Shown: in pieces, positions 46,653-58,032 of the stretch | How positions within the stretch are numbered: position 1 is the first letter of the stretch | Layout: each line of letters starts with the position of its first letter | DNA from: Diphasiastrum complanatum | Taxonomy: Eukaryota > Streptophyta > Lycopodiopsida > Lycopodiales > Lycopodiaceae | Assembly (NCBI GenBank): GCA_029204225.1 | Contig: MU831558.1 | Coordinates: forward strand, 62,001-126,000 | Length of the DNA stretch: 64,000 nucleotides | Direction of reading: 5' to 3' | The notes under the pieces: generated by a model | What the model was told of the DNA's origin: nothing | The model's input: only the letters and a program-made list of their open reading frames with translations | The model's database searches: none | Made by a program: the position numbers and the translations under genes

Positions 46653-47978
46653 CTCCTCAAATTTAGCTTGATCTATTTACAACTCTCTTGATAGATGAAT
46701 GAAAGCTTTTAGAAGTGTCTAAAAAATCCATCTACAAACAAGGAACTTTTGAGACTCCAATAGAAAATGATGTCCATGAAGGATCTTTTACCACCTCTTA
46801 GAGGATCCCTTACAAGATATTCCATAAATGTGTCTATATCCATGTAGCACACTTCAAAACTAAACATCATGCCAAGCCATGGATTCCAAGGCATTTTGTG
46901 CACTTGAAGATACATCAATTAAAATATTAAGTGCATAAATAATGTTGCCAAAGACAACTTGCCTTGCTTGATCCATATGATTGAGCCTAGATGGCTCCGT
47001 CTTGATATTCAAGGTTCTTCTTGGAGTCCTCGAGTCTTGAGCTTGCTCCTGCCCTTGACTTGACTCCAAACCATCAATGAATTGAATAAGGTGTTGATCC
47101 AAAGGTATTTTTTCAAGTTTACAAATCTTCCACTCTTGAAAGATCACATTTTCACCATTGACAAATTCTTTGGCTGAAAACAAGTAGATTCTACAATCTC
47201 TACTTGAAGAGCAAAACACTACCATTATTTATATCATTGAAATAGGATAATCTTTGGTCCTTACGTTGGAATGATCATGCTCAAAGCATGTGGACCCAAA
47301 GATTTCCAATACAAATGATGTTTCATCTTTTATGACACTATTCAAACTATTACAAAAATAGTTATCCAATGAAATTGCTTTATCAACAACAAGTGGAGAT
47401 TTGAAAGCATCTAATTTCATTGTCTTGTCATAAAAAGTACTAAACACCATAGATCTTAAAGATAAGCAACAAGTCACTCCATGTCTACTAATACTATCTA
47501 AAAAGTATTCAAAGATAGTAGACTCTCCAATGCTCACCACCCTTGCAAGATGCACACTTGAATGGACAATTTGCATGCAATTTGATGACTCGGCCATTGT
47601 CATTGAGGACTCCCTTGGAACTCTCATGCTTTGAGGCTGATCCTCAAGATCTTCCTCCTTTTGATGCTCCTCCTCAATGCAAGCAAGATCACACTTTGCC
47701 AAGATCTCCTCTTGAGTGATCTCCTCCTTTGCCAAGCTCATTATTTCAAAAGCAACACTAGCTTCCAACTTAAACAATCTTCCATGTTTAAATCCCTTTG
47801 CAATGCAAACATCATTCTTCAAGATGAAGCAAACACCATGCTTAAAGTGGACATCCAAACCACTTCCTAAGAGTAGACCAACACTAAGCATATTCTTGGT
47901 GATTGATGGTACATAAAAGACATTTTCTAGATCCATGCATTTTGAGAATTCTAGACACAGAGATGGTGTCAACACCAT
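46653..47978 (-). pseudogene. Copia B pol region: degenerate integrase, RT deleted
   Basis: The frame 47,229-47,978 starts in post-protease text (LENVFYVPSITKNMLSVG) and continues into integrase-like sequence. The first Asp motif reads HSSVHLA instead of HSDVH, and the second context reads FLDSISRHG instead of FLDDFSRxG. Frame 46,860-47,225 retains integrase-tail text (SRDCRIYLFSAKEFV, EPSRL, NALESMAWHDV) that normally leads into RT. Only a scrap of the pre-RNase H segment (RSFMDI) follows at about 46,800. The AFLNG and YVDD motifs are absent, so B depends on another element for reverse transcription and integration. Confidence 0.75.
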
Positions 47979-49028
47979 CTATCCTACACTCTTCATCATT
48001 TGCAGTAAAGACAAACTTTTTAGCATCATTGAATGAGTGTAAGGTTGAGAAAAAGTCCTTTTCACAAGACATGTGGGAGCTAGCCCCACTGTCGATCCAC
48101 CAATTGTCTCATTGCTTGTTGGTGAGGATGTAGATGCCATCAAGAATACATCTACTTCATCCTCCTCCTCCTTCTTTGCAAGGTTTCCTTGTTTGTCCTC
48201 CTCCACTTGTGCTCTTAGCCTCTTGTAACATTCAGATGCATAATGCCCCTTCTTTCCACAAATGAAGCATTTTTGCTTTCACTTGTCCTTTGAGCTTGAT
48301 GCATCATCCTGTTCTTTGGCCTCCTTTGGATGCTTCTTCTTTCCATTGGTCTTCTTTTTGCCCTTGAATGAGAAATTGGCTTTCTCATCACCATCCTGCA
48401 AAGACAAGAAACTCATCCTAGATTTTGCATGGAGCATCCTACACTCTTCAGCCACTAATACACTGTGAAGTTTTTCTATAGTTGGCGAACTGTCTTGGAT
48501 GGCAAAACTTTGGACCAAATTTGCAAAGTCATCTCCTAGACCATTAAGAACAATTTGTACGAGCTCTCCATCATGAATCTTCTCTCCAATGGAAGCCAAC
48601 TCCCTATTTAGAGACTTGATTCTGAGTACATAATCCTATGCACTCTCCTCACTTTTCTTCATGCTTTGCAAAATCTGATTTCTAAGCATGAGTACTCTTG
48701 AAGTGTTACTAGATTCATAGATTGATTTTAAAGACTCCCAAGACTCTTTAGCACTAGTACATGCTGATACTTCTCTCAACAAATCATTGCTCACATTCAT
48801 CTTCACACAATGAAGTGCAAGCCTAGATCTCTTCTTGTATCTAGCTAACTTCTGTGCACCTAGAGGTTCATCTTCATCTTCAATCAAGAACTCATGAAGG
48901 TCTTGGAGCACCAAGAGTGACTCCATCCTAACCTTCCAAATAGCATAATTTGTAGAATTCAACCTCTCACTAACTTCTAGAAGGTATGCTCCAATAGATC
49001 CCATCTTACTAGTGACTTCTACAAACAA
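47979..49028 (-). CDS. Copia B gag and protease start
   Basis: Gag begins MGSIGAYLLEVSERLNSTNY at about 49,004, with the typical YAIWKVRMESLL and LALHCVKMNVSNDLLREVSA. A stop at about 48,637 interrupts it. It continues through a helical region (LVQIVLNGLGDDFANLVQSF) and a Lys-rich tail to the CCHC knuckle CFICGKKGHYASEC at about 48,235-48,275. The protease context is DSGASSHMSCEKDF at about 48,060-48,095. Gag would form the particle and bind the RNA. Frames shift two or three times, so the copy is probably inactive, although gag is the best-preserved part of B. Confidence 0.8.
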
Positions 49029-49030
49029 GA

Positions 49031-49374
49031 AATAGATTTGATTGACTTGAAACTCACAAAGGTCTCACACATGTAGTGTTTCACTCAAATTTGATTTCTA
49101 ATCCAATAAATGGACTTATAATCGCAGTTCTATCACTCCCTCACAAAGCTGGAATGAAGATAAGATGAAGTGAAAACTACTTTCAAACAAATCTTGCCAA
49201 GAAATGGATTTGATTGTCTCTAGAAACTCACTAAGGTCTCTCTCTTGTAGTTTTTCACTCAAATTAGATTTCTAATCCAACAAATGGACTTATAATCTCA
49301 GTTCTAGCACCCCCTCACAAAGTTGGAATGAAGATAAGATGATGTGAAATCTACTTATAATCAAATCTTGCCAA
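49031..49374. repeat. Tandem duplication of about 172 bp in the 5' leader of copia B
   Basis: The unit starting GATTTGATTG at 49,035 recurs at 49,207, and the unit end ATCTTGCCAA at 49,191 recurs at 49,365. The two units are roughly 85-90 % alike by eye. They lie between gag and the primer-binding site, in the leader where packaging signals are expected. Confidence 0.75.
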
Positions 49375-49795
49375 TTTTGGCTATTTTGGACAAAAAAATG
49401 ACTTAATCTCTTTCTTCCTTCTTGGTGTACTTTCAAGACCTGTTTTTAACCTTAATGGGACTTGAACTCAGCCTTGCTTAATTAGATTCCATGAAACAAA
49501 TTCAAATCTAATCAATGGCAAATGATCTTGGTAGATTATCCTAGGATCTCCACCAAAAATTACACCAACAGCTCACAAATTGAATTTTTTTGGATCAAAT
49601 GAATACCATGCATTATATGCAGGTTCAGAGGTGCCCACACATGTGGACAGTACGGATTTGGACCCCTACCAAGTTTGGGATCAAATCTCCTCACCAAAAT
49701 CAAGATTCTAGCTTGTCCTTTCAATACTAGTTTTTAGCACCAAAACTTGTTAAAAATGGATTTGCATTAGATCAATGGCTTATGCTCTTGTACTT

Positions 49796-49808
49796 GGCTC
49801 TGATACCA
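49796..49808 (-). promoter_or_regulatory. Primer-binding site of copia B
   Basis: On the minus strand the sequence is TGGTATCAGAGCC, complementary to the 3' end of initiator-Met tRNA and directly adjacent to the 5' LTR. Confidence 0.9.
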
Positions 49809-50447
49809 TGTGAAAGTACTGTACTTTAGGACCATAAATGGATCTACAAAAGATCCACAAGAGTGATTGGATGCTTGCTTAACAATCTATCAAAAAACTC
49901 GACACAAAAAAGTTGATCTAGATTGGCAATTTGACAAACAACAAGCATTAACGATCAAAAACATTGATAAACATTAAAATCCGAGTCCACACGTGTGTAC
50001 TATAGGCTGTAGTACGGCCTTCAACCTGAGAAATAAGTAGAAATTGATTTAGTTTCATTTGGATCACAAAAACTCTTTGTACATAGTGAACTAGTTTGAG
50101 ATTGCCAATGAGCTCCAAAAATTTTCTATCTTCTCACTATGGAGAGAGGGAATACATACCAAATTCGACTTCCTTCTTGAAATTAGGTGGATTTCCAGCA
50201 TGTAATAAGGAAGTTAACTCACTCTCCTTGACCTAAAATGAAACCCTAGTCTATTTCCTAGAGTTATGCTTGGTAGGTAGCTAGTTGGTCAAATTTTCAC
50301 CTTAAACGTAGGTGTAGGTCCTATAAAGTAGGGATGACCACCAAATAGACATGACCAACTCTCTTGATTTAGCTAACCTACATTAGGATGGGTTTTCCAC
50401 GTGGCATTATGGCCTCACATGTGTGGGACCCACTTGTGTACACAATT
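49809..50447 (-). mobile_element. Copia B, 5' LTR, first part
   Basis: It matches 45,952-46,590 with roughly two dozen differences counted by eye over the full LTR. It is interrupted after CAATT (50,443-50,447) by element A and resumes at 56,600. Confidence 0.93.
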
Positions 50448-51129
50448 TGTAAAAATTACAGCAAATAAGGATCCTAAAACACTTGAAATGATGAGGGAAA
50501 CAATAGATTATGATTTCATAAGATTAGCACAAGTTGAACCACCAAAATCCATCAAAAATCTATGCTTGAACCTCACTAAATGGCCCAAATCCTTGAAGAA
50601 GGCTTCACATGTGTGAAAGTACGGCCTCCCACAGTCTGAGTACTGTACACCAGACCTACATTCAATCCTATAATCATTAGTAATCACAAGTACTCAAACA
50701 ATTATGAACATAGAGAGCAATTGCACCATTATGAGAGAAAAATCATGAAATTGCTTGATTGATTTTGGTGAGATATCATCACCTATATATACATGATCCA
50801 TCACGGTTTTGGGCAGGTATGAGTAGCCCTAAACCTATCCCTAATGCTAATTTTGGTGGATCTTTCATCCCTACCAAGTTAGGGTTGGAATCTTGGAGAT
50901 CCCTCAACAATGCAAAAATTACCAAAAATAGCTCCTATTTTTTCTCCCTTGTATCTAAGCATAATTTGGACTCATTCCAAAGGTTCTAACACTTAGGTCT
51001 ACTTGAGAACATCCTTATGAATGGAATCCTATGCTATTTGGCACGTGTGACAAGCCACATCATGACCATCTAACTATTTACAAGTCATATGACCAAAACT
51101 AGTCAAGCTAGAATTGTGAATTTTTAACA
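50448..51129 (-). mobile_element. Copia A, 3' LTR (682 bp)
   Basis: It begins TGTAAAAATTACAGC and ends AATTTTTAACA in plus orientation, and is flanked on the left by CAATT. It differs from the 5' LTR at only three positions that I can see. The TATA box is the complement of CCTATATATAC near 50,782-50,792. The adjacent polypurine tract complement is CTCCTCCTCAC at 51,130-51,140. Confidence 0.96.
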
Positions 51130-51140
51130 CTCCTCCTCAC

Positions 51141-54096
51141 TATCTAGCTTGGTTCAATCATTGCTTTACTAATCACTCCAAGTGATGATCTGAACTTCAT
51201 AAAAGGTGTCTTTTGAAGTGGTTTAGTAAGTAGATCAGCTACACATTCATTGCTTGGAACATGCTCCAAAGCAATCTCCTTGGCTTGCACCATTTCTCTC
51301 ACAAAGTGATGGCATATCTCAATGTGCTTAGATCTTGCATGGAAGATTGGGTTAGATGCAAGGTGTTGGGCTGATATATTGTCATTGTAGATGATTGGTG
51401 CCTCCTCTGAATCCATGATCTTTAGTTCCACCAATAATCTCTTGATCCAAAGTACCTCCTTTGTAGTGGTTGTCAAAGCTTTGTACTCGGCCTCGGTTGA
51501 AGATAGAGATATAGTTCATGCTTTTTTGAAAGCCATGAAACCACACCTTCTCCTATGAAAGTTGAATAGGCACTTGTTGATTTCCTATCCCTCTTGTCCC
51601 CTGCAAAATCTGAATCACTAAATGCATGAAGGTTAATCACATCTCTTCTATATAGAATCCCAAAATCCAATGTACCCGAGATGTATCTTAGAATCCTTTT
51701 AGTCTTTTTCCAATGGATATTCAATGGCTTTTGCATGGATTGGCTCAACCTACATACACTAAAGCTAAGATCTGGTCTAGTTATAGTGATCCACATTAAG
51801 GAACCTATAAGTTGCCTAAACAAAGTGATGTCCATGAAGGATCTTTCATCATCTTCATTTGGCACTTTTACATCTTGCTCCATTGGTGTGTCAACACTTT
51901 TGCATACTTCCATCTTAAACTTCTTCAACAGACTTTGAGCATAGTTTACTTGACTTATAAAGATAAAATCAGACCCTCTAAGTACTTCTATGCCTAAGAT
52001 GAAGTGAAGACACCCTAGATCTACCATCTTGAACTCTAAGGATAGATCTATCTTAATTTTTTCAATACCATCAACACTATTTCCACTAATGATGATGTCA
52101 TCTACATAAATGAGTAAAAGTACAATACTAACATCATCAAACTTAATGTAAAGAGTAGGATCATATTTACTTTGAACAAAAGAAAGTGAAATAAGATAGC
52201 AATGTAGTCTTGAATTCCAAGATCTCGAGGCTTGCTTCAAGCCATAGATGCTTCTTTGGAGATGGCATACTTTGTTCTCCATTCCATGCTTGATGAACCC
52301 TTGTGGCTGCTCCATATAGATATCCTCTTTCAAAAAACCATTCAAGAAAGCATTAGAGACATCCATTTGACATAGAATCCATCCAAAATGTGATGCAAGT
52401 GCAATGATTAGTCTTATTGTGACCATCTTGGCCACGGGTGCAAAAGTTTCCTCATAGTCTATCCCTCTCTCTTGAGCATAACCTTTTGCAACTAATCTTG
52501 CTTTATGTTTGTTAGCACTCCCATTTGCATTCAACTTAAGCTTGAAGACCCACTTGCATCCTATTACATTCCTTTGAGGTCTCTCAACAAGCAACCAAGT
52601 TTCATTCTCAATCAAGGCATCATACTCATCCAACATAGCTTTATACCATTCTTTGGAGTTCAATGCATCTTCAACATTAGACGGTTCTTCAAAACTAGAT
52701 AAAGCATAAGAAGTGGATGAGATACCCTCAACTTGCTGTCCTTTGCCTTGATATGTGAGCCTTGATGGCTCCACTTTTGCCCTTGAAGAACTCCTTGGTG
52801 TGATAAGTGGGTTTGGTGCTTGCTCCTCCATGAGCTCCTCCTCAAAACCAAGATCTTGCTCCTTGGCCATCTTCTTCTTGATTGTTGGAGCACTTGAGCC
52901 TTCTTCAAGCATATGCATATGATGTTCATCAAAGATGACATCCCTTGAAACAACAAATTTGTTCAAGGATGGGAGATAGACTTTGTAGCCCTTGCTTGAG
53001 CTTGCATATCCAAGCATGATCCCTCTTGTGGAAGGTGGATCCTCCTTGGTTCTTGTTTCCAATGGCACATGCACATAACATATACACCCAAAAACTTTCA
53101 AGTGATTAAGATTGGGTTTCTTTCCATACAACATCTCATAAGGAGTTTTGCCTTCAATTGCTTTGCAAGACACCCTATTCATCAAGTAGTTTGCACATAC
53201 AAGAGACTCACCCCAAAAGGATTTGGACAAACAAGCATCTAATCTTAAAGCCTTAGAACATTCACATAATGTTCTATTCCTTCTTTCAGCAACTCCATTT
53301 TGTTGAGGAGTGTAAGGACAAGAAGTCTCTTTCTTGATGCCTTTCTCCTCACAAAAGGCCTTGAACTCATTGGAGATGAATTCTCCACCATTGTCACTTC
53401 TAAGAATCTTGATGCTATGATTATGATGCTTTTCCACAAACAACTTGAACTTTACAAAAGTATCAAATACTTGAGACTTGAAGGAAAGTAAGAACACCCA
53501 ACAATATCTTGAGTAGTCATCAATGAAGGTTAAAAACATGGATGAACCTCCATTAGATTTGGTGCTAGCAATGTGCACATCCGAGTGTATGAGTTCAAGA
53601 GGATGAGATGACTTTGTGATGGAGTTAGGAAACACCTTCTTATGTGCCTTGGATAAGGCACAAGCTTCACAAACCTTGTCTTCCTTCCCAATAGACCTTG
53701 GTAGGCCTAAAGCATACTCCTCCTTGATCATAGCCTCCATGGAACCCGAGTTGACATGTCCAAGTCTTTTGTGCCATAAAGTAAAGGTAGATATCTTGCT
53801 CTTCTCGGCCAACATGACAACATTAGTATCCACAAATGCATCCAGCTTATAAAGTTTGCCAAGTCTAGTGCCCTTAGCCACTATCTTACCCTTCTTCTTG
53901 ATGAAACATTCATTTGAAGCAAAGTCAACATTAAAACCATTGTCTACCATTTGGCCAACACTTAGTAGATTCTTTGTTATTGTAGGAATGTACAAAACAC
54001 CTTCTATGTTGATCTTTTTGGAAGATCCTAAGCAAAGGGGAATGCTACCAACTCCTTCAATCTTACAAGCTTCATCATTTGCTGTATAGATAGACT
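51141..54096 (-). CDS. Copia A pol: integrase, reverse transcriptase, RNase H
   Basis: An 840-codon frame (51,473-53,995) contains the pre-integrase zinc motif (WHKRLGHVNSG with CEAC) and the integrase catalytic text ELIHSDVH, RSDNGGEF and NGVAERRNR. The RT has KWVFKLKLNANG, CQMDVSNAFLNG and the active YVDDIIISG. RNase H has DSDFAGDKRDRKSTSA. A frameshift at about 51,490 separates the last RNase H part (STEAEYKAL, then TTTTKEVLWIKRLL) in frame 51,144-51,476. Protease is joined to gag and is out of frame with this ORF. All catalytic residues that I checked are present, so A is nearly intact. Two single-base lesions (about 54,110 and 51,490) block the polyprotein in this copy. Confidence 0.93.
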
Positions 54097-55110
54097 TTAT
54101 AGGTCCATCATAAGATAAGAGAGAAGAGAAAAACTCCCTTTACTAGTCATGTGTGAACTAGCACCCGAGTCAATCCACCAAGGATCTTCTCCTTTGAAGC
54201 TTGTTGAAGAAAATATGGACATCATGAGAGAGTCCTCATGTGTACTCTCCTCCTCCTCCTCTTTGCTCATGTTGGCTTGGCTTTGATCTTGATTCCTCTT
54301 GAAGCATTCCGAGGCATAATGCCCCATCTTGCTACAATAGTAGCACTTCACCTTTGATTTGTCCTTCTTGACTTTGGTGATTGATGGAGATGCCTTTGAG
54401 GGTCCTTCTTGATCCTCAAGCTTTGTAGACTTCTTGAATGTTGATACTTTGCCTTTGGACTTGCCTTTGCCTTTGGTGAAGAGAGCTTGGTCATCTCCAC
54501 CTTGGATGGAAAGCCTATCCATCCTCTCTTGCATTTGGCTCCTTCTTGATTCCTCGGCCATGAGTGTGCCTTGGAGTTCTTCAAGTATGGGTAGCTTACC
54601 CATAATTGCATATCCCTGAACCAAATTGTCAAATTCAAAGCTTAGTCCATTCAATATGAGTTGAACAAGCTCTTCATCCTTGATAGGGTCACCTATAAAG
54701 GCTAGCTCTTTGTTCAATTCCTTTACTCTTAGGACAAAAGTATGTGCACTCTCTCCTTTCTTTTGATAGCTTCTATAGATTCGATTCTTCAAAGCTAACA
54801 TTCTAGTTTGGTTCTTGGATTCATAGACCTTTTGCAAAGTCTCCCAAGCATCTTGAGCTGAAGTGCAATCTCCTACCTCTCTTAAGAGTTCATTTGCAAC
54901 ATTCATTTTTATGCAATGTAGTGCAACATTGCACCTCTTGATGTATTTGGCTTTTTCTTGAGGATGAATAGGTTCACCCTCCTTACCATTTACAATTTCC
55001 ATCAGATCTTGCATGATCATGATAGATTCCATTCTAACTTTCCATATGGAATAGTTAGTTTTGTTGAGCCTTTCATTAGTATCCAAAAGATATGCATTTA
55101 TAGATGCCAT
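54097..55110 (-). CDS. Copia A gag and protease active site
   Basis: The start MASINAYLLDTNERLNKTNY is preceded by about 790 bases of leader. The copia gag core (YSIWKVRMESIM, ALHCIKMNVANELLREVGDC) is followed by a basic region and the CCHC knuckle CYYCSKMGHYASEC. The protease start is WWIDSGASSHMTSKG, with the catalytic DSGA. The frame is lost a few codons later (SLLSYLMMDL), where a shift leads to the pol frame. Gag assembles the particle and protease matures the polyprotein in the cytoplasm. This is the best-preserved gag in the window. Confidence 0.93.
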   Translation of the reverse strand: MASINAYLLDTNERLNKTNYSIWKVRMESIMIMQDLMEIVNGKEGEPIHPQEKAKYIKRCNVALHCIKMNVANELLREVGDCTSAQDAWETLQKVYESKNQTRMLALKNRIYRSYQKKGESAHTFVLRVKELNKELAFIGDPIKDEELVQLILNGLSFEFDNLVQGYAIMGKLPILEELQGTLMAEESRRSQMQERMDRLSIQGGDDQALFTKGKGKSKGKVSTFKKSTKLEDQEGPSKASPSITKVKKDKSKVKCYYCSKMGHYASECFKRNQDQSQANMSKEEEEESTHEDSLMMSIFSSTSFKGEDPWWIDSGASSHMTSKGSFSLLSYLMMDL

Positions 55111-55904
55111 CTAGTCTCCTAATCAAGGACTTGACACAAATGAAGGTTACTTCTATTGATTTGATTGAAGGTCTACCTTATCCCACTTCTTAGGGACCTG
55201 AAAAGATCAGTAATAGACTTCCTATAAAGATCTAAGAATGATCTCTAACAAAATCAAATCATAGAATACTAGAAACAATGCACTTGCTTGATTGAAGTAG
55301 ACAATACTAGTAGAATTGCCCCTCTTTCTATAAAGAACATTAAAGCTTCCAAATGATCTGATCAAGAGTGAATTTCAGCAACCTAATATACTTCCAAAAT
55401 CACTTGTAAAAGATCTAAATGGAACTTAATGAGGATGCAACACAATCTACTATCCAATCACAAGCAAAAAATGATCAAAATTGATGAAAGATCTAATTTG
55501 GTGCATAAGTCAAGCAATGGTTGGACTGAACCTAAATCACTTTAGGAGGTGCCTACTACACCTTAGAACAGCCTTGAAGAGTCCCCAAAACTCTGATCTT
55601 CCCTCTCCTTGAATGCTAGAAATCCTCCTCTATGAAATCACCTCCAAAACTCGCTTAGAAATCAATGCTTGGAGCAAGCAAAACTTGCTATCTTGGTAAT
55701 GTGAATTGAATTCAACTTTGCCTCTGGTTTTAGACACCTAAACACCTGCAAATGAAGTCACACAACACCAATCTCCAATGTATTTGACTCACTTTGAGTT
55801 CTAGAATCAATACTAGATGCTAAGATCCAATCTACACAAGATTTAGATAAAAAATTGTGACCAAATTGAATGAAAACCAAGGATTTAGCTCATTTCAGCC
55901 TTTA

Positions 55905-55917
55905 GGCTCTGATACCA
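55905..55917 (-). promoter_or_regulatory. Primer-binding site of copia A
   Basis: On the minus strand the sequence is TGGTATCAGAGCC, directly next to the 5' LTR end (TTTTTACA). It is complementary to initiator-Met tRNA. Confidence 0.95.
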
Positions 55918-56599
55918 TGTAAAAATTACAGCAAATAAGGATCCTAAAACACTTGAAATGATGAGGGAAACAATAGATTATGATTTCATAAGATTAGCAC
56001 AAGTTGAACCACCAAAATCCATCAAAAATCTATGCTTGAACCTCACTAAATGGCCCAAATCCTTGAAGAAGGCTTCACACGTGTGAAAGTACGGCCTCCC
56101 ACACTCTGAGTACTGTACACCAGACCTACATTCAATCCTATAATCATTAGTAATCACAAGTACTCAAACAATTATGAACATAGAGAGCAATTGCACCATT
56201 ATGAGAGAAAAATCATGAAATTGCTTGATTGATTTTGGTGAGATATCATCACCTATATATACATGATCCATCACGGTTTTGGGCAGGTATGAGTAGCCCT
56301 AAACCTATCCCTAATGCTAATTTTGGTGGATCTTTCATCCCTACCAATTTAGGGTTGGAATCTTGGAGATCCCTCAACAATGCAAAAATTACCAAAAATA
56401 GCTCCTATTTTTTCTCCCTTGTATCTAAGCATAATTTGGACTCATTCCAAAGGTTCTAACACTTAGGTCTACTTGAGAACATCCTTATGAATGGAATCCT
56501 ATGCTATTTGGCACGTGTGACAAGCCACATCATGACCATCTAACTATTTACAAGTCATATGACCAAAACTAGTCAAGCTAGAATTGTGAATTTTTAACA
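55918..56599 (-). mobile_element. Copia A, 5' LTR (682 bp)
   Basis: It is followed by CAATT at 56,600-56,604, which duplicates 50,443-50,447 and proves the insertion into the B LTR. It contains CACACGTGTG at 56,076-56,085 and a TATA box near 56,252-56,262. Confidence 0.96.
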
Positions 56600-56665
56600 C
56601 AATTTACACTATTCTACATGGTTTTTTATCAAGCTAGATTTGTCAATTTTTGGCAATTCTTCACA
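56600..56665 (-). mobile_element. Copia B, 5' LTR, remaining part
   Basis: It continues the B LTR (ACACTATTCTACATGG onward) and ends CTTCACA at 56,665. TAGCA (56,666-56,670) is the second copy of the B target duplication. Confidence 0.93.
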
Positions 56666-58032
56666 TAGCATACTTAGATTGACATATGAAAATAAAATCA
56701 TTACTTCTAGTGACTTCTATTCCAAGTATAATTTTTAGAAGTCCTAGATCTACCATCTTAAATTCACTAGACAAGAAAAATTTTACATCTTTGATGCCAT
56801 CTAGATCATTTCTTGTGAGTATAATGTCATCAACATATAAAACTAAGATAATGATCTTCCCATCATTACATTTGTAATACAATGATGATTCATAAGAACT
56901 TACAACAAATCCAATGGAAATAAGATAGGAATGCAAACTAGACTACCATGCTCTTGGTACTTGCTTGAGTCCATAAAGACTCTTCTTCAAGAAACACACC
57001 TTGTCTTCTTCTCCATCTTTGATGAAGCCCTTGGGTTGGCACATGTAGATTTCCTCTTCCAAGAATCCATTCAAGAAAGCATTTGTCACATCAAGTTGGA
57101 AGAGATCCCATTTGAAAGAAGTGGCAAGACATATGATTAATCTAATGTTACAAGTTTTGCAACAAGTGCAAAGCTTTCATCATAATCTATGCCTTTGACT
57201 TGCAAAAAACCTTTTGCTACAAGTCTAGCTTACCATCAAAGATAGATTGCATTTTTCCTCTTCTTCAAGCACAAGATTGCCTTGATTGTCCTTCTCTTGG
57301 GCATTCTTCTTCTTGTAACACTCGGATGCAAAATGTCCCTTTTTTCCACAACAGAAACACTTTAGCTTCTACTTGTCCTTCTTGCTCTTGTCTTTCGAAC
57401 TTGATGCTCCATCCTTGCTCTCCATCTCCATGTCTTGAGTCTTCTTGGATGGAAATTTTTTCATCTTGCCTTTCAAAGAAAAGTTAGCTTTTTTATCACC
57501 ATCATTCAAAGATAAGGAACTCATCCTACTTTTGATATGAATTCCTTGTTTGAACAAGATTAGAATAATCATCTCCTAATCCATTCAAAATGATTTGAAC
57601 TACTTCATCATCTTTGATCTTATCTTCTATAGAAGACAACTCCTTATTAAATGATTTGATCCTAAGAACATAATTTTGGACACTTTCACTACTTCCTTTC
57701 ATGTTTTGCAAAATTTGATTCCTAAGCATGAGTATCTTTGAAGTATTTTTGGATTCATAAATTGCTTTTAGTGGATCCCATGCCTCTTATGTGGTACAAG
57801 ATGAGATTTCCTTCAAAAGTTCATTACTTACATTCATTTTTATGCAATGTAATGCAACTCTGCATCTCTTTTTGTACTTTACCAATTCAACACCTCCTTG
57901 AGGTTCTACTTCCACCTCAAGTACTATGTCATAAAGATCATGGAGTACAAGCAAAGACTCCATTCGAACTTTCCAAATAGCATAATTAGTGGATGTGAGC
58001 CTTTCACTAGCTTCAAGCAAAAAACCACTCAT
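56666..58032 (-). pseudogene. Copia C, upstream part: gag and RT with protease and integrase deleted
   Basis: Gag starts MSGFLLEASERLTSTNYAIW at 58,032. It continues, with a stop and a frameshift, through LVQTRNS, SLNDGDKKANF and the CCHC knuckle CFCCGKKGHFASEC at about 57,310-57,360. At about 57,235 the text jumps into RT: WDLFQLDVTNAFLNG, GFIKDGEEDKVCFLKKSLYG and LYVDDIILTRND, ending in FICQSKYA at the B insertion site. Protease and integrase are missing. Frames are broken near 57,160 and 56,940. Its LTRs were not identified. Confidence 0.8.

Noticed and set aside
50759-50989. A 76-codon open frame in antisense to the copia A LTR, present in all three LTR copies (also 4,034-4,264 and 56,229-56,459)
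   Set aside because: The LTRs are nearly identical because they are recent copies, so conservation of the frame carries no information. The translation has no motif.
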